NCBI GenBank assembly: GCA_020633515.1
Contig: JACKDM010000003.1
Coordinates: 62,001 to 126,000, forward strand
Direction: 5' to 3'
Origin: Myxococcales bacterium
Lineage (GTDB): Bacteria > Myxococcota > Bradymonadia > UBA7976 > UBA1532
DNA length: 64,000 nt
Of the stretch, positions 55,327-62,981 are shown in pieces. How positions within the stretch are numbered: the first letter of the stretch is position 1; each line of letters opens with the position of its first letter. Both the position numbers and the translations under genes were made by a program. Under the pieces are notes generated by a model that searched no databases, was not told the origin of the DNA, and worked only from the letters and a program-made list of their open reading frames with translations.

Positions 55327-55863
55327 ATGACCGGACGGATCGGCGCGCTCACCGGGCTCGGCGTCGGGCTCGTGCTCGGCTGCACCGCCTATGGCCTGCT
55401 GCGGATCGTGCTCCCCGGCGACCTCGCGATCGCCGCCGCCGCGCCGGGGCTGCTCGCCGGGCTCGGCGCCCGCATCGGCCGCGCGTTCGGCACCCCCGCC
55501 CAGCTCCGCGTCATCGTCTTCGGCTCGCTCTTCGCCGCGCTCGCCGGTGAGTACGCCGTCTGGCTCGAGCTCGCCGAGGCCGGCTACGCCGCCGACGACT
55601 TCGCCGCCCACCTCGTCGAGAGCCCGACGTGGCTCGTCTTCACCATCGCCTTCCTCGTCTTCGGCATCTTCCTCGGCGTGCGCCTCCTCGTCGGCAACGA
55701 CCCGCTCGGCGACATCCTCGAACACGGCGCCGACGCGGTCCCGCCGGGCGCCCACGGGACGCCGTGCCCCCGCTGCGGATCGCTCCAGACCGCGCTCGAC
55801 GGGCGCACGCTCGAGCTCGAATGCCACCAGTGCGGCAACCGCTGGCGCCCCGAGCGCGCCTGA
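55327..55863 (+). CDS. Membrane protein with C-terminal zinc ribbon
   Basis: 178 aa. Four hydrophobic helices (GALTGLGVGLVLGCTAYGLL; VFTIAFLVFGIFLGVRLL), then a short cytoplasmic zinc ribbon with CPRCGS and CHQCGNRW, two CxxC knuckles 23 residues apart. Zinc ribbons of this kind bind protein or nucleic acid. Function unknown. Convergent with the WD40 gene. Confidence 0.75.
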   Translation: MTGRIGALTGLGVGLVLGCTAYGLLRIVLPGDLAIAAAAPGLLAGLGARIGRAFGTPAQLRVIVFGSLFAALAGEYAVWLELAEAGYAADDFAAHLVESPTWLVFTIAFLVFGIFLGVRLLVGNDPLGDILEHGADAVPPGAHGTPCPRCGSLQTALDGRTLELECHQCGNRWRPERA

Positions 55864-55890
55864 CCGGTCCAACGCCGGTCGATGGGCTCC

Positions 55891-55906
55891 TGCCATCGTG
55901 ATGGCA
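55891..55906. repeat. TGCCATC-GT-GATGGCA hairpin between convergent genes
   Basis: Perfect seven-base arms with a two-base loop at 55891-55906, in the 60-bp gap between the zinc-ribbon and WD40 genes. It is the same word as in the dyads at 12448-12504 and 44984-45031. Confidence 0.75.
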
Positions 55907-55923
55907 CCCGCCCACCGCGCCCG

Positions 55924-56805
55924 TCAGACCTCGGCGCTCGGCTGAACCGCCCAGATCCGCACCTTGCCATCGGCCGCCGCGCACGCGATCCGCCGCCCGT
56001 CGGGCGACCACGCGAGCCCGTTCATGCCCTTGATCGGCGTCGTCACCCGGGTGATCAGCGCGCCGTCCTCGGCCGAGCGGAGCTGGAGCTGATAGGCCAG
56101 CGTCAGCGCGATCAGCGACCCGTCGGGCGAGAACGCCACCTCCCCCGGCCGCGCGCCGCTGGTGTCGACCCGCCGGCGCAGCTCGCCGGCGGTGCTCCAC
56201 AAGAACAGCTCGCCCTCCTCGGAGGCCGACGCGAAGCCGCCCTCGCTCGCCGAGAACACGATCGCGATCACCTTGCCGCCGTGCCCCTCGTGCACCGCGG
56301 TGACCTGGCCGCTGAACGGGTGGATGCGGTGGATCCGCCCGTCGCCGCCGGCGAGGATCGCGCTGCCCTTGGGGGTCCACGCCAGCGCGTAGGCGGCGCG
56401 CTCGATCTCGGGCATCCGCCCGAGCTCCTCGCCGGTCGCGAGCGTGTGCAGCGTCACCCGGCCGCGGGTGTTGATGGTCGCGAGGTGCTTGCCGTCGGGG
56501 CCGATCTCGGCGCGCACCCGGCGGTGCAGCGTGTAGCGCGCCCGCTTCTCTTCGAGCGACCACAGCCGCGCCGTCCGGTCGGCGCCGGTCGTCGCGAGCA
56601 GCGCCTCGCCCGGCCCGACCGACAGCCCCGTCGTCGCCTTCTCGTGCGCCTCGAAGCTGTCGACGCGCACCCAGTGCTCCGCGTCCCAGCGCTGCACGAG
56701 CCCGCCGAGGCCGCCGGTCAAGAGGGCGCGGCCCTCGTCCACGAAGCGCACCGCGTGGGTGTGGCGGCTGTCTGCCTCGAAAGTATGGGTCAACTCGATC
56801 TTCAC
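55924..56805 (-). CDS. WD40-repeat protein
   Basis: 293 aa, about seven WD-type blades (GGLGGLVQRWDAEHWVRV; ATTGADRTARLWSLEEKRA; AAADGKVRIWAVQPSAEV), closing a single propeller. No signal peptide, so cytoplasmic scaffold. GTG 56805 is chosen because AGGAGGT lies 6 nt upstream; ATG 56835 would leave that ribosome site inside the gene. It lies 101 nt after the E2-like gene on the same strand. Confidence 0.85.
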   Translation of the reverse strand: MKIELTHTFEADSRHTHAVRFVDEGRALLTGGLGGLVQRWDAEHWVRVDSFEAHEKATTGLSVGPGEALLATTGADRTARLWSLEEKRARYTLHRRVRAEIGPDGKHLATINTRGRVTLHTLATGEELGRMPEIERAAYALAWTPKGSAILAGGDGRIHRIHPFSGQVTAVHEGHGGKVIAIVFSASEGGFASASEEGELFLWSTAGELRRRVDTSGARPGEVAFSPDGSLIALTLAYQLQLRSAEDGALITRVTTPIKGMNGLAWSPDGRRIACAAADGKVRIWAVQPSAEV

Positions 56806-56906
56806 GCGAACACCTCCTGACAAGTTCGATTGCATCGAACGGGCAGACGTCGTCTGTTGTGCCTCAATGAGAGGCGAATGGCGAATCCCATGTGCGCGCC
56901 GATGGC

Positions 56907-57704
56907 TCAGCCCGGCGCCTCGATCCGTCGTTGCACGCGTTCGAGCGCGCGGGCGGCGTAGAAGCCGTCGGCGACGCGCTCGTCATAGGTCCATTTGAGG
57001 GTCACCCGGCGCTTGCCGCCCGGCCCCTCGTGAATGCGCCCGATCACGCAGAAGATCGAGCAGGTGCCCCACTCCCACAGGTGGTGATAGCCGGCGTCGA
57101 GCCCCACCGAGCCGAGGTTGGCGACGAACGCCGAGGCGAAGAGCGGGTCGGGCTCGATCATCGCGCGCGGCAGGAGCCCGCGGTGGTCGAGCCAGCTCGC
57201 GACCGCGAGCCCGAGCCGGATCAGCGGGCCGGGCAGGCGCAAGAGCAGGCCGAGCTCCTTGTCGGTCGCGGTCGGCTCACCGCGCCGGGTCGCCCGCAGC
57301 GGCGGCAGCACCGCGTCGGCGAGCGCCTCGATCGGCCACGCCGGGTCGATCCGCCGCTTGATGGTCGTGATCGGCGCGTCGTCGCTCATCGCGAGCTTGG
57401 CGCTGAAGCTCAGCCAGATCCCGTCGCGCTGCCACAGCCGCCCGCCGCGCACGAAGCGGTTGAGCGCCGGCCGCTCGTGCAGCGCGCCGGCGATGGCGTG
57501 CAGCACGAGGTGGAAGAGCGTGAGGCGGTCGGCCGGCTCGCGGTCGCGGTTGCGCTCGGCGAGCCAGCCGAGCGCCGCCTCGACGTCGAGGTCCTGGCGA
57601 TACCACACCAGCGCGTCGCCCCGCCGCGGGGTGAGGTGCGGCATGAAGCGCCTGATCGGTGAAAGCGAGCGAACGAGGGTTGCGTCGGGTCTACGGCTGA
57701 ACAT
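56907..57704 (-). CDS. E2-like (CAT-fold) acyltransferase homologue lacking the catalytic His
   Basis: 265 aa. Resembles the C-terminal catalytic domain of 2-oxoacid dehydrogenase E2 / chloramphenicol acetyltransferase fold: FHLVLHAIAGALHERPALNRFV near the N-terminus and DERVADGFYAARALERV at the end. Active E2 enzymes have HxxxDG (DHRVIDG); here the His is Glu. No lipoyl domain is attached. It may be a regulatory or divergent acyltransferase. ATG 57704 lies 6 nt after a -10-like CACATT. Confidence 0.68.
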   Translation of the reverse strand: MFSRRPDATLVRSLSPIRRFMPHLTPRRGDALVWYRQDLDVEAALGWLAERNRDREPADRLTLFHLVLHAIAGALHERPALNRFVRGGRLWQRDGIWLSFSAKLAMSDDAPITTIKRRIDPAWPIEALADAVLPPLRATRRGEPTATDKELGLLLRLPGPLIRLGLAVASWLDHRGLLPRAMIEPDPLFASAFVANLGSVGLDAGYHHLWEWGTCSIFCVIGRIHEGPGGKRRVTLKWTYDERVADGFYAARALERVQRRIEAPG

Positions 57705-57710
57705 GGCGTG

Positions 57711-57740
57711 AATGTGGGGGACTGAGGGCCGGGAGGTCAA
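57711..57740 (-). promoter_or_regulatory. Promoter of the E2-like gene
   Basis: On the minus strand TTGACC (complement of 57735-57740), 18 nt, CACATT (complement of 57711-57716), then 6 nt to the ATG at 57704. Spacer and distance to the ATG match those of the promoter at 59121-59150. A leaderless mRNA is predicted. Confidence 0.45.
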
Positions 57741-58387
57741 CCGGACCCCCCCGGGTTAGGGGCGGTGGCACCGTTCGTCCTGGAGGTTCCCGTATCGCGG
57801 CGGGCGGCGCCGCTCGGGGGGGAACGGTGGAAGGTCGGATCCAGAAAATGGAATGACAGAGCCGGTTTGTGATGCGTCTCGGGGGGCCGGGCAGAGGGAT
57901 GGCAGTGGCGCCGGGCGTGCGATATCAATGTGATCATCACATCTGCCATATGAATCAGGCCGTAAGGGGTTTTGGACGCTCGGCGCATGTGATGGCCCGT
58001 TTGCGGGCATTCGGGGCAACTTTTTCAAAAAAGCGCGAACACACCGCTTGACAGCACCCATCCGAGTGTGGTTGGCGGCCGGGCGCGGCGGCGGCGGGGT
58101 GAGGATCGCCGGTCGGCGGACGCGCCGGTCGGTCGCTCGGGAGGGGCGGTGACCGCGCCACCGAGCGCTCGGCGGACGCCGGCCGGGATGTATCGGGGGG
58201 TCGACCGGCGCGGCGCAGTCGGGCCGCGCGGCGCGATGGCAGCGGCGGCGGGCCGGTGGCGGCTGCCGAGGCGGGCGGTGCGAAGAGCTGGTGGAGAGGC
58301 GGGCGGGGGAGAGTCGGTGGAGAGCGGGCGGGTGGGGAGGCGGGTGTCGTCGGCGGCGAGCGCGGGGTGCGGCTCGCCCGCTGCGGC
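57741..58387. other. Gene-free gap with an AT-rich island and a palindrome
   Basis: 647 bp without a supported gene. 57920-57960 is unusually AT-rich and holds TGTGAT-C-ATCACA (57929-57941), a perfect inverted repeat. At 58020-58031 TTTTTCAAAAAA forms an AT-rich dyad. TTGACA at 58048 lacks a matching -10. After 58070 only GC-rich sequence without features. Confidence 0.5.
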
Positions 58388-59002
58388 TCAGTGGATGTAG
58401 AGCCCGAAGCCGAGGCCGACCACGACGCCCGAGCGGCTGAACTCGGCCTCGTCGTCGACGCCGTCGATCTCGACGGTGCTGCTGCGGATCTGGTAGTCGA
58501 TGCCGAGCTTCATGAAGCCGCCGGTGCGGCTGCCGATCGCGAGCGCGAGGCCGATGCCGGGGCGGATGTCGGTGCCGCTGATCTCGGTGTCGTCGTTGGG
58601 CGAGTCGGAGAAGTAGTCGAACGCGACGCCGACGTAGGGGTAGAGCGCGTTGCGCTCGAGGAAGCGGAAGTAGTAGGCGCCGTAGAGGCCGACGTTGAAG
58701 CCGCTCGATTCGACCTCGGCGTCACCCTCGCCGCTCGTCGTCGAGCGATAGCCGAGGCCGACGCCGATCTCGAGGTTGGGGATGACGAAGTAGCCGATGC
58801 GGGGCGCGATCGCGAAGGTGGTCGAGTCGGTGCCGTCGCCCTCTTCGGGCTCGTCGGTGACCGATTCGAAGGTGAGGTTGCCCCCGAAGGTGAAGGTGCC
58901 CCCCTCGGGGAACTCGGGCTTCTGGAGCTTGAAGGCCATCGCCGCCGAGGGCAGGGCGAGGGCGGCCGCGGCCAGGCCGGAGACGAGAAGACGCTTGCTC
59001 AT
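58388..59002 (-). CDS. Small outer-membrane beta-barrel protein
   Basis: 204 aa. Signal peptide (LLVSGLAAAALALPSAAMA), then eight or so beta strands of an OmpA/OmpW-like porin fold: FTFGGNLTFESVTDE, GLYGAYYFRFLERNALYPYVG, FMKLGIDYQIRSSTVEID and terminal GVVVGLGFGLYIH. ATG with GGAGGT 5 nt upstream. No peptidoglycan-binding domain. Monocistronic, divergent from the next gene. Confidence 0.85.
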   Translation of the reverse strand: MSKRLLVSGLAAAALALPSAAMAFKLQKPEFPEGGTFTFGGNLTFESVTDEPEEGDGTDSTTFAIAPRIGYFVIPNLEIGVGLGYRSTTSGEGDAEVESSGFNVGLYGAYYFRFLERNALYPYVGVAFDYFSDSPNDDTEISGTDIRPGIGLALAIGSRTGGFMKLGIDYQIRSSTVEIDGVDDEAEFSRSGVVVGLGFGLYIH

Positions 59003-59120
59003 GAGAACCTCCATTTTCAGCGGTCGCGTCGCGCGCGACGCGCGAGCACGATGTTCCAGGTGGCCGCGCAAATCAACGTCATCGGGAAAATTTACGCGTT
59101 GACGGCCGCCTCTGGGCCGG

Positions 59121-59150
59121 TTGACACCGCCGACCGGCGAGGTCGATGCT
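59121..59150 (+). promoter_or_regulatory. Promoter of the 59157 lipoprotein gene
   Basis: TTGACA (59121-59126), 18 nt, GATGCT (59145-59150), then 6 nt to ATG 59157. The transcript would begin on the start codon, and no Shine-Dalgarno is present. Confidence 0.5.
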
Positions 59151-59156
59151 CGGCCC

Positions 59157-59804
59157 ATGCGCCAGCCGAAGTCATGGGTCGCCTGCCTCGCCGTCTCCGC
59201 CGCCTGCGCCTGCGCGCCGGGTGGGGGGGAGGATGCCATCTCCACCGGCACGTCACGCGCCCGGCTCGAAGCCGATCCGGGGCCGCCGCCGCACGAGCAG
59301 CCGCGGCGGTTCACGCTGTGGCGCGACGACGGCGAGGGGTTCGCGGCGGCGGGGCGGGTGATCGCGGCGAGCGGCGACGGGCGGGCGCTCGTCGATGTGG
59401 GCGGGGTGCTGCGCGTCGATGGGCGGGTGGTCGCGCGCGACGTGCAGCCGCCGCTCGTCGAGGATGGGCGGGGGCGGTTCGCGTTCGCGCGTGGGGTGCC
59501 GCCCGATCGGGACGTGTGGGTCGTCGAGGAGGGGAGCGCGCGGCCGGTGACGTTCGATGGCACGAGCGATCGGCCGTTCTTCTTGCCGGATGGCACGCTG
59601 TTGTGGATCGGGAGCGTCGAGGGGCGGGCGCGGTGGGTGCGCGGGGGGGCGCCGCTCGGGGGCAGCGCGGCGGACGCGCCGCCGCCGGCGTGGCCGGAGA
59701 GGACGCGGTGGGACGCGGCGGCGGAGGCGGTGGTCTTCGACGCGGGCGACGGCGAGTGGCTGCTGTGGCCGGCGCGGGCGGAAGCGGCGCGGAGGGGGGA
59801 GTGA
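59157..59804 (+). CDS. Secreted Cys-anchored protein of unknown function
   Basis: 215 aa. Short signal with SAACACAP, a possible lipobox (Cys at residue 17 or 19), then a beta-rich domain (FTLWRDDGEGFAAAGRVIAA; DRDVWVVEEGSARPVTFDGT) that recalls part of a beta-propeller. The stop overlaps the M23 gene start (TGATG), so the two are co-expressed. No catalytic motif. Confidence 0.7.
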   Translation: MRQPKSWVACLAVSAACACAPGGGEDAISTGTSRARLEADPGPPPHEQPRRFTLWRDDGEGFAAAGRVIAASGDGRALVDVGGVLRVDGRVVARDVQPPLVEDGRGRFAFARGVPPDRDVWVVEEGSARPVTFDGTSDRPFFLPDGTLLWIGSVEGRARWVRGGAPLGGSAADAPPPAWPERTRWDAAAEAVVFDAGDGEWLLWPARAEAARRGE

Positions 59805-61756
59805 TGATGCGGGGATGGCTTGTCTTGCTGGCTGTCTTCGTCGCCTCGGCGGCCGGCGCGGTGGAGTTTCGCCAGCCGGTCAATGGCGAGGCGCTCGTCT
59901 CGGCGTACTTCGACAACGGCGGCACCCGGGATTACACCTGCGGCGGGCACACCTACGGCGGGCATCGCGGCACCGACATCGCGATCGTCGGGCGCTTCGA
60001 GGCGCAGGACGCCGGGCGGGACGTGGTCGCGGCGGCGCCGGGGCGGGTGGTGGCGAGCCATGACGGTGAGTTCGATCGGTGTACGACGGGTGACTGCGCG
60101 GGCGGGGGTGGCTTCGGCAACTATGTGTCGATCGAGCACGCCGATGGCAAGGTGAGCTACTACGCGCACCTGCGGCGGGGCTCGGTGCGGGTGGGCGTGG
60201 GCGCGCAGGTGGCGTGCGGTGATGTCATCGGGCAGGTGGGCAGCAGCGGGCGCTCGACGGGGCCGCACCTGCACTTCGAGGTGCGGGTCGGCGGCGCTTC
60301 GGATGATCCCTTCGCGGGTGACTGCGGGGGGCCGCTGTCGTACTGGGTGGAGCAGGGTGGCTATCGGGGGCTGCCGGCGCGGCGCTGCGAGGCGGTGGAG
60401 CCCGATCCGCCGCCGCCGCCGATGCGGCCGGATTTTCATCTGGCCGAGAGCCTGGAGCTGCCGGCGCGGGGGTGTGACTTCGAAGAGTGCGGCGATGCCA
60501 TCCGCGACGGGCGGAGCGGGGGCGTGCTCGACGCCTGGGTGGGTGAGACGGTGCGGTGGGCGGTGGTGGTGCACAACCGGGGCGCGGGGCGGACGGCGGC
60601 GGAGTCGCCGGAGGACGCGGCGATCACGCTCGGGTATGCCATGCCCGATGCCTTCGAGGTGGTCGAGTATGTCATCGAGAGCGATCACCCGGCGCACGAT
60701 CGGCAGCAGTGGGCGCGCAACGACGCGATGGAGAACGCGGCGAATCCGCCGGCCGACGCGGCGCCGGCGGCGGGGGTGCTGCGGCTCAATGGCTACAGTC
60801 CGGGGGAGGCGAAGCGGGTGGTGTTCACGCTGCGGGCGCGGGATCGCAGCGTCGACGGGCCGCCGGCCGAGCTGCGGGCGTGGGTGGCGCATGTGCGGGA
60901 TTATTATGGCGAGAAGACGGCTTGGGATGATCCGGTCGAGGTCAACGCGGGGCAGAGCTTCAACGGCGGGGATCTGCGGATCGGGCGGCGGGTGGATGTC
61001 TTCGACGCGACGCGGTGGCTGTTCGATGGGGATGACGGCGGGCAGCTCGAGGGGTGGCGGCGGTGCTCGCCGGACGCGGTGGGGCAGATGGTGGTGAACA
61101 CGGTCGAGGGGGCGCTGGCGGTGGAGGTGACGGGCGAGCGGCCGTGTGTGGAGAGCCCGCCGATCGCGGTGCCGCTCGATGGGTTGGCGGGGGTGCGGCT
61201 CGTGGTGCGGCAGCATCAGGCGCCGCGGCTGGGGGTGCTGGCGTGGTCGACGGTCGATGAGCCGTCGTTCGATCGGGCGCGGCAGGTGGTCTTCGAGACG
61301 GCGGGCGGCGGGGTCTTCGAGGCGCTGCACCTCGGGCCGGGCTGGGGCGGGACGTTGACGCGGCTGCGGCTGTGGCCGGTGCTGTCGAACGGGGTGGGCG
61401 GTCGGTGGTTCGACGTGGCGGAGCTGTCGTTGGTGGCCGAGGCGCCGGAGCCGGAGCCGGAGGGCGGGCCGGAGCCGGAGCCCGAGGGCGGGCCGGAGCC
61501 GGAGCCGGTGCCGGAGGGCGGGCCGGGGCCGGAGCCGATGGCCGAGCCGGAGCCGGTGCCGGCGGGGGACGCGGTGATCCCGGGCGCCGGGGGTGACGCG
61601 GGGCTGGGGCCGGAGGTCGACGGGGGCGAGGCGGCGGCGGGCGCGGGCGCGAGCGGGTGCCGGGCGGCGCCGGGTGTGGGCGGGGCGTGGGCGTGGGTGG
61701 CGCTGCTGGTGCTCGCGGCGGGGCGGCGTCGGCGCGGGTGGCGGCGGCGCGGGTGA
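59804..61756 (+). CDS. M23 metallopeptidase with a MYXO-CTERM-like tail
   Basis: 650 aa. Signal peptide (WLVLLAVFVASAAGA). M23/LytM domain at residues 20-180 with both zinc motifs: GGHRGTDIAIV and GPHLHFEV, and the usual GNYVSIEHADGKVSYYAHL. Such enzymes cut peptidoglycan cross-links. The middle 350 residues are two or more beta domains with no family call. A Pro/Glu linker (repeats of PEPEGG) leads to a C-terminal tripartite end: Cys (GASGCRAAP), membrane helix (AWAWVALLVLAAG), Arg cluster, as in MYXO-CTERM surface-sorted proteins. ATG overlaps the upstream stop. Confidence 0.85.
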   Translation: MMRGWLVLLAVFVASAAGAVEFRQPVNGEALVSAYFDNGGTRDYTCGGHTYGGHRGTDIAIVGRFEAQDAGRDVVAAAPGRVVASHDGEFDRCTTGDCAGGGGFGNYVSIEHADGKVSYYAHLRRGSVRVGVGAQVACGDVIGQVGSSGRSTGPHLHFEVRVGGASDDPFAGDCGGPLSYWVEQGGYRGLPARRCEAVEPDPPPPPMRPDFHLAESLELPARGCDFEECGDAIRDGRSGGVLDAWVGETVRWAVVVHNRGAGRTAAESPEDAAITLGYAMPDAFEVVEYVIESDHPAHDRQQWARNDAMENAANPPADAAPAAGVLRLNGYSPGEAKRVVFTLRARDRSVDGPPAELRAWVAHVRDYYGEKTAWDDPVEVNAGQSFNGGDLRIGRRVDVFDATRWLFDGDDGGQLEGWRRCSPDAVGQMVVNTVEGALAVEVTGERPCVESPPIAVPLDGLAGVRLVVRQHQAPRLGVLAWSTVDEPSFDRARQVVFETAGGGVFEALHLGPGWGGTLTRLRLWPVLSNGVGGRWFDVAELSLVAEAPEPEPEGGPEPEPEGGPEPEPVPEGGPGPEPMAEPEPVPAGDAVIPGAGGDAGLGPEVDGGEAAAGAGASGCRAAPGVGGAWAWVALLVLAAGRRRRGWRRRG

Positions 61757-61820
61757 GGTGGCGCGGGTGAGGCGGCGCGGGTGAGGCGGCGCGGGTGAGG
61801 CGGCGCGGGTGAGGCGGCGG
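61751..61820. repeat. 14-bp tandem repeat, five copies, starting inside a stop codon
   Basis: Unit gggtgaggcggcgc at 61751-61764 (one base differs), 61765-61778, 61779-61792, 61793-61806 and 61807-61820 (last base differs). The first copy contains the TGA stop of the M23 gene, and each copy repeats that TGA. Confidence 0.92.
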
Positions 61821-61835
61821 GGGTGCTCGGAGCGC

Positions 61836-61864
61836 TTGACAGGCCGGGGGACGCCGTCTAGCTT
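61836..61864 (+). promoter_or_regulatory. Promoter of the SRPBCC gene
   Basis: TTGACA (61836-61841), 17 nt, TAGCTT (61859-61864). The best sigma-70-type pair in the window. The expected start point lies inside the adjoining dyad operator, so the operator can block it. Confidence 0.65.
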
Positions 61865-61892
61865 AACCACACGGTTGAATAACCGGATGGTT
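61865..61892. promoter_or_regulatory. Tandem dyad operator, AACC-N4-GGTT twice
   Basis: AACCACACGGTT (61865-61876) and AACCGGATGGTT (61881-61892), 16 bp apart, directly after the -10. This dyad type is typical of operators bound by ArsR-family repressors that often accompany SRPBCC/AHSA1 genes. No ArsR gene is in the visible neighbourhood. Confidence 0.6.
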
Positions 61893-61945
61893 GATTGACG
61901 ACCCCGGCGGTGCCGAGGGTCCAAAAGACGAGCGGGAGCGTCACC

Positions 61946-62935
61946 ATGGCGAAGTACACGCGCGGCGTCACCACCTTCACCACCCCGTCCGACACCGAGA
62001 TCGTCGCGACCCGGGCCTTCGCGGCGCCGCGGTCGCTGGTGTGGGACTGTCACACGAGCCCGGAGCACATCCCGAACTGGATGCTCGGCCCCGATGGGTG
62101 GACGATGCCGGTCTGTGAGGTCGATCTGCGGGTGGGGGGGAAGTGGCGCTTCGTCTGGCGCAAGGGCGCGGGCGAGGAGATGGAGATGACGGGCGAGTAT
62201 CGCGAGGTGGCGCCGACGTCGCGGCTGGTGAACACCGAGGCGTGGGGCGGGGACTGGCCGGTGACGGTCAATACGACGGCGCTGGCGGAGGAGGGCGGGC
62301 TGACGCTGTTGACGGCGACGGTGACCTACCCGGATCGGGCGGCGCGTGATCGGGCGATGGGGACGGGCATGGAGAGCGGCTGGGACATGAGCAACGACCG
62401 GCTCGATGCCTATCTCGCGGAGCTGGCGCGGCGGGGTGATGGCAGGGGCGATGGCAAGGCGCGTCCGCCGACGGTGTTCACGCGGAAGGATGACACCACG
62501 CTGGTCGCGACGCGCAGCTTCGCGGCGCCGCGGGCGCTGGTGTGGGATTGCTGGACGAAGCCCGAGCATGTCAGCCAGTGGCTGCTCGGCTTCGCGGGCT
62601 GGACGATGCCGGTGTGTGAGATCGATCTGCGGCCGGGGGGGAAGTGGCGGTATGTGTGGAAGGGTCCGGCGGGCGAGGAGATGTTCACCGGCGGGGTGGT
62701 GATGGAGGTGGTGTCACCCGAGAAGCTGGTGCAGACCGAGCAGTGGGGCGGCGAGGGGCCGGAGTCGGTGCAGACGCTGGTGTTGACCGAGGGCGGGGGG
62801 CAGACGCACACGACGTCGACGGTGGTCTATCCGTCGAAGGAGGTGCTCGACATGGTGCTCGGGACGGGCATGGAGAAGGGCTGGGCGCAGAGCCACGACT
62901 TCCTCGAAGACTACCTGTCGACGCAGGGTCGCTGA
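61946..62935 (+). CDS. SRPBCC (AHSA1-like) protein with two tandem domains
   Basis: 329 aa made of two copies of one domain, at about 10-160 and 185-325. Paired motifs: TEIVATRAFAAPRSLVWDC / TTLVATRSFAAPRALVWDC; GWTMPVCEVDLRVGGKWRF / GWTMPVCEIDLRPGGKWRY. The family (AHSA1, START-like) binds small hydrophobic ligands or Hsp90-type partners; such genes often belong to stress regulons with ArsR repressors. ATG 61946 has GGGAG 8 nt upstream; an upstream TTG at 61895 would lie in the operator region. Cytoplasmic. Confidence 0.88.
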   Translation: MAKYTRGVTTFTTPSDTEIVATRAFAAPRSLVWDCHTSPEHIPNWMLGPDGWTMPVCEVDLRVGGKWRFVWRKGAGEEMEMTGEYREVAPTSRLVNTEAWGGDWPVTVNTTALAEEGGLTLLTATVTYPDRAARDRAMGTGMESGWDMSNDRLDAYLAELARRGDGRGDGKARPPTVFTRKDDTTLVATRSFAAPRALVWDCWTKPEHVSQWLLGFAGWTMPVCEIDLRPGGKWRYVWKGPAGEEMFTGGVVMEVVSPEKLVQTEQWGGEGPESVQTLVLTEGGGQTHTTSTVVYPSKEVLDMVLGTGMEKGWAQSHDFLEDYLSTQGR

Positions 62936-62981
62936 GTCGGGGTGCGTCCCTGAGTCAGGATGCGTCGCTGAGTCAGGGCGC
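62928..62981. repeat. 18-bp tandem repeat, three copies, spanning two stop codons
   Basis: Copies at 62928-62945, 62946-62963 and 62964-62981, each of type gtcgctgagtcaggrtgc with one to three differences. The first contains the stop of the SRPBCC gene, the third the stop of the convergent Cys-rich gene. Confidence 0.85.

Noticed and set aside
57929..57941. CRP site TGTGA-TCACA
   Set aside because: Arms are separated by three bases; CRP sites need six.
58048..58076. TTGACA at 58048 as a promoter
   Set aside because: No -10 at the right distance (GTTGGC) and no plus-strand gene follows.
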